Positions 63,905 through 64,000 of a stretch of 64,000 nt of DNA are shown one piece after another. The notes beneath the pieces are model-generated. The model worked only from the letters and a program-made list of their open reading frames with translations. It was not told the DNA's origin and ran no database searches. Each line of letters starts with the position of its first letter. Within the stretch, counting starts at the first letter, position 1. The stretch lies in assembly GCA_029882975.1 (NCBI GenBank), contig JAOUJW010000027.1:1-64000 (forward strand), written 5' to 3'. Origin of the DNA: Gammaproteobacteria bacterium. Lineage in GTDB: Bacteria > Pseudomonadota > Gammaproteobacteria > SZUA-152. Made by a program: the position numbers and the translations under genes.

Positions 63905-64000
63905 TTACCCATTTTCGCCTTAGCTTCTTTCTGTGTATAAGTGCGATTTTCTAAAATAGCCATCTCACCCCTGGCCAGTCCTTCAAGAATTTGCAGGCGC
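63892..64000 (-). CDS. Antitoxin C-terminus, cut off by window end
   Basis: The last 35 codons of an open frame (RLQILEGLARGEMAILENRTYTQKEAKAKMGKWLK) precede and overlap the toxin start by 13 bases. The Lys-rich, toxin-wrapping tail fits a ParD/Phd-type antitoxin. Its DNA-binding N-terminus lies outside the window. Confidence 0.75.
   Translation of the reverse strand, partial: RLQILEGLARGEMAILENRTYTQKEAKAKMGKWLK

Overview
The window looks like a chromosomal segment of a free-living gammaproteobacterium of moderate G+C. The placement is an inference from gene types and small palindromic repeats: a TauE/SafE-USP transporter, Spy-like and CZB proteins, a BarA-like hybrid kinase, an ECF sigma factor with an RskA-type anti-sigma factor, lipoproteins, c-type cytochromes and GlyGly-CTERM surface proteins. 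I see no rRNA, tRNA, CRISPR array, complete insertion sequence or prophage.

Layout. 0-3.1 kb: two membrane proteins, a VOC protein and two GNAT acetyltransferases, behind a truncated MITE-like element. 3.3-7.6 kb: a secreted 11-mer repeat protein overlapping an Lnb/DUF4105-like envelope protein. 7.6-9.9 kb: a TPR protein and a TPR-AAA+ ATPase that overlap by 4 bases. 10-18 kb: transporter with LysR regulator, CZB protein, Spy-like protein, orphan hybrid kinase, GNAT. 18-26 kb: a large lipoprotein, a nucleoside-phosphorylase-like protein paired with a cytochrome-like protein, an RNA m5U methyltransferase and an extradiol dioxygenase. 26-38.5 kb: mostly minus-strand small genes, including a cytochrome c plus Tat metallophosphoesterase pair, an HD hydrolase, a coiled-coil exported protein and a di-heme cytochrome. 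39-39.4 kb: a membrane protein gene carrying an 8-bp microsatellite.

The most distinctive region is 39.8-54.7 kb. A divergent ECF sigma/anti-sigma operon faces seven plus-strand genes or gene pairs: PAP2 phosphatase plus GT4 glycosyltransferase, alpha/beta hydrolase, two beta-propeller lipoproteins, a DUF1214-like protein, a 1270-residue FG-GAP protein and a dual-specificity phosphatase. Seven copies of one bipartite promoter (TGAATCC, exactly 16 bases, CGTA) are present here; six precede genes and one is an orphan in a duplicated segment. Leaders, terminators and even signal-peptide segments recur between these genes, so the array appears to have grown by copying one regulatory cassette. I infer that it is the regulon of the adjacent sigma factor, probably serving the cell envelope.

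54.8-64 kb is accessory DNA with all genes on the minus strand: a second GlyGly-CTERM protein, a close paralogue of the HD hydrolase at 33 kb, a zinc-ribbon protein, thiopurine methyltransferase, an ankyrin lipoprotein, a small lipoprotein, a G+C-rich DNase II-like protein and a ParE-type toxin with the end of its antitoxin. A second copy of the MITE-like element and a dispersed repeat lie in this part.
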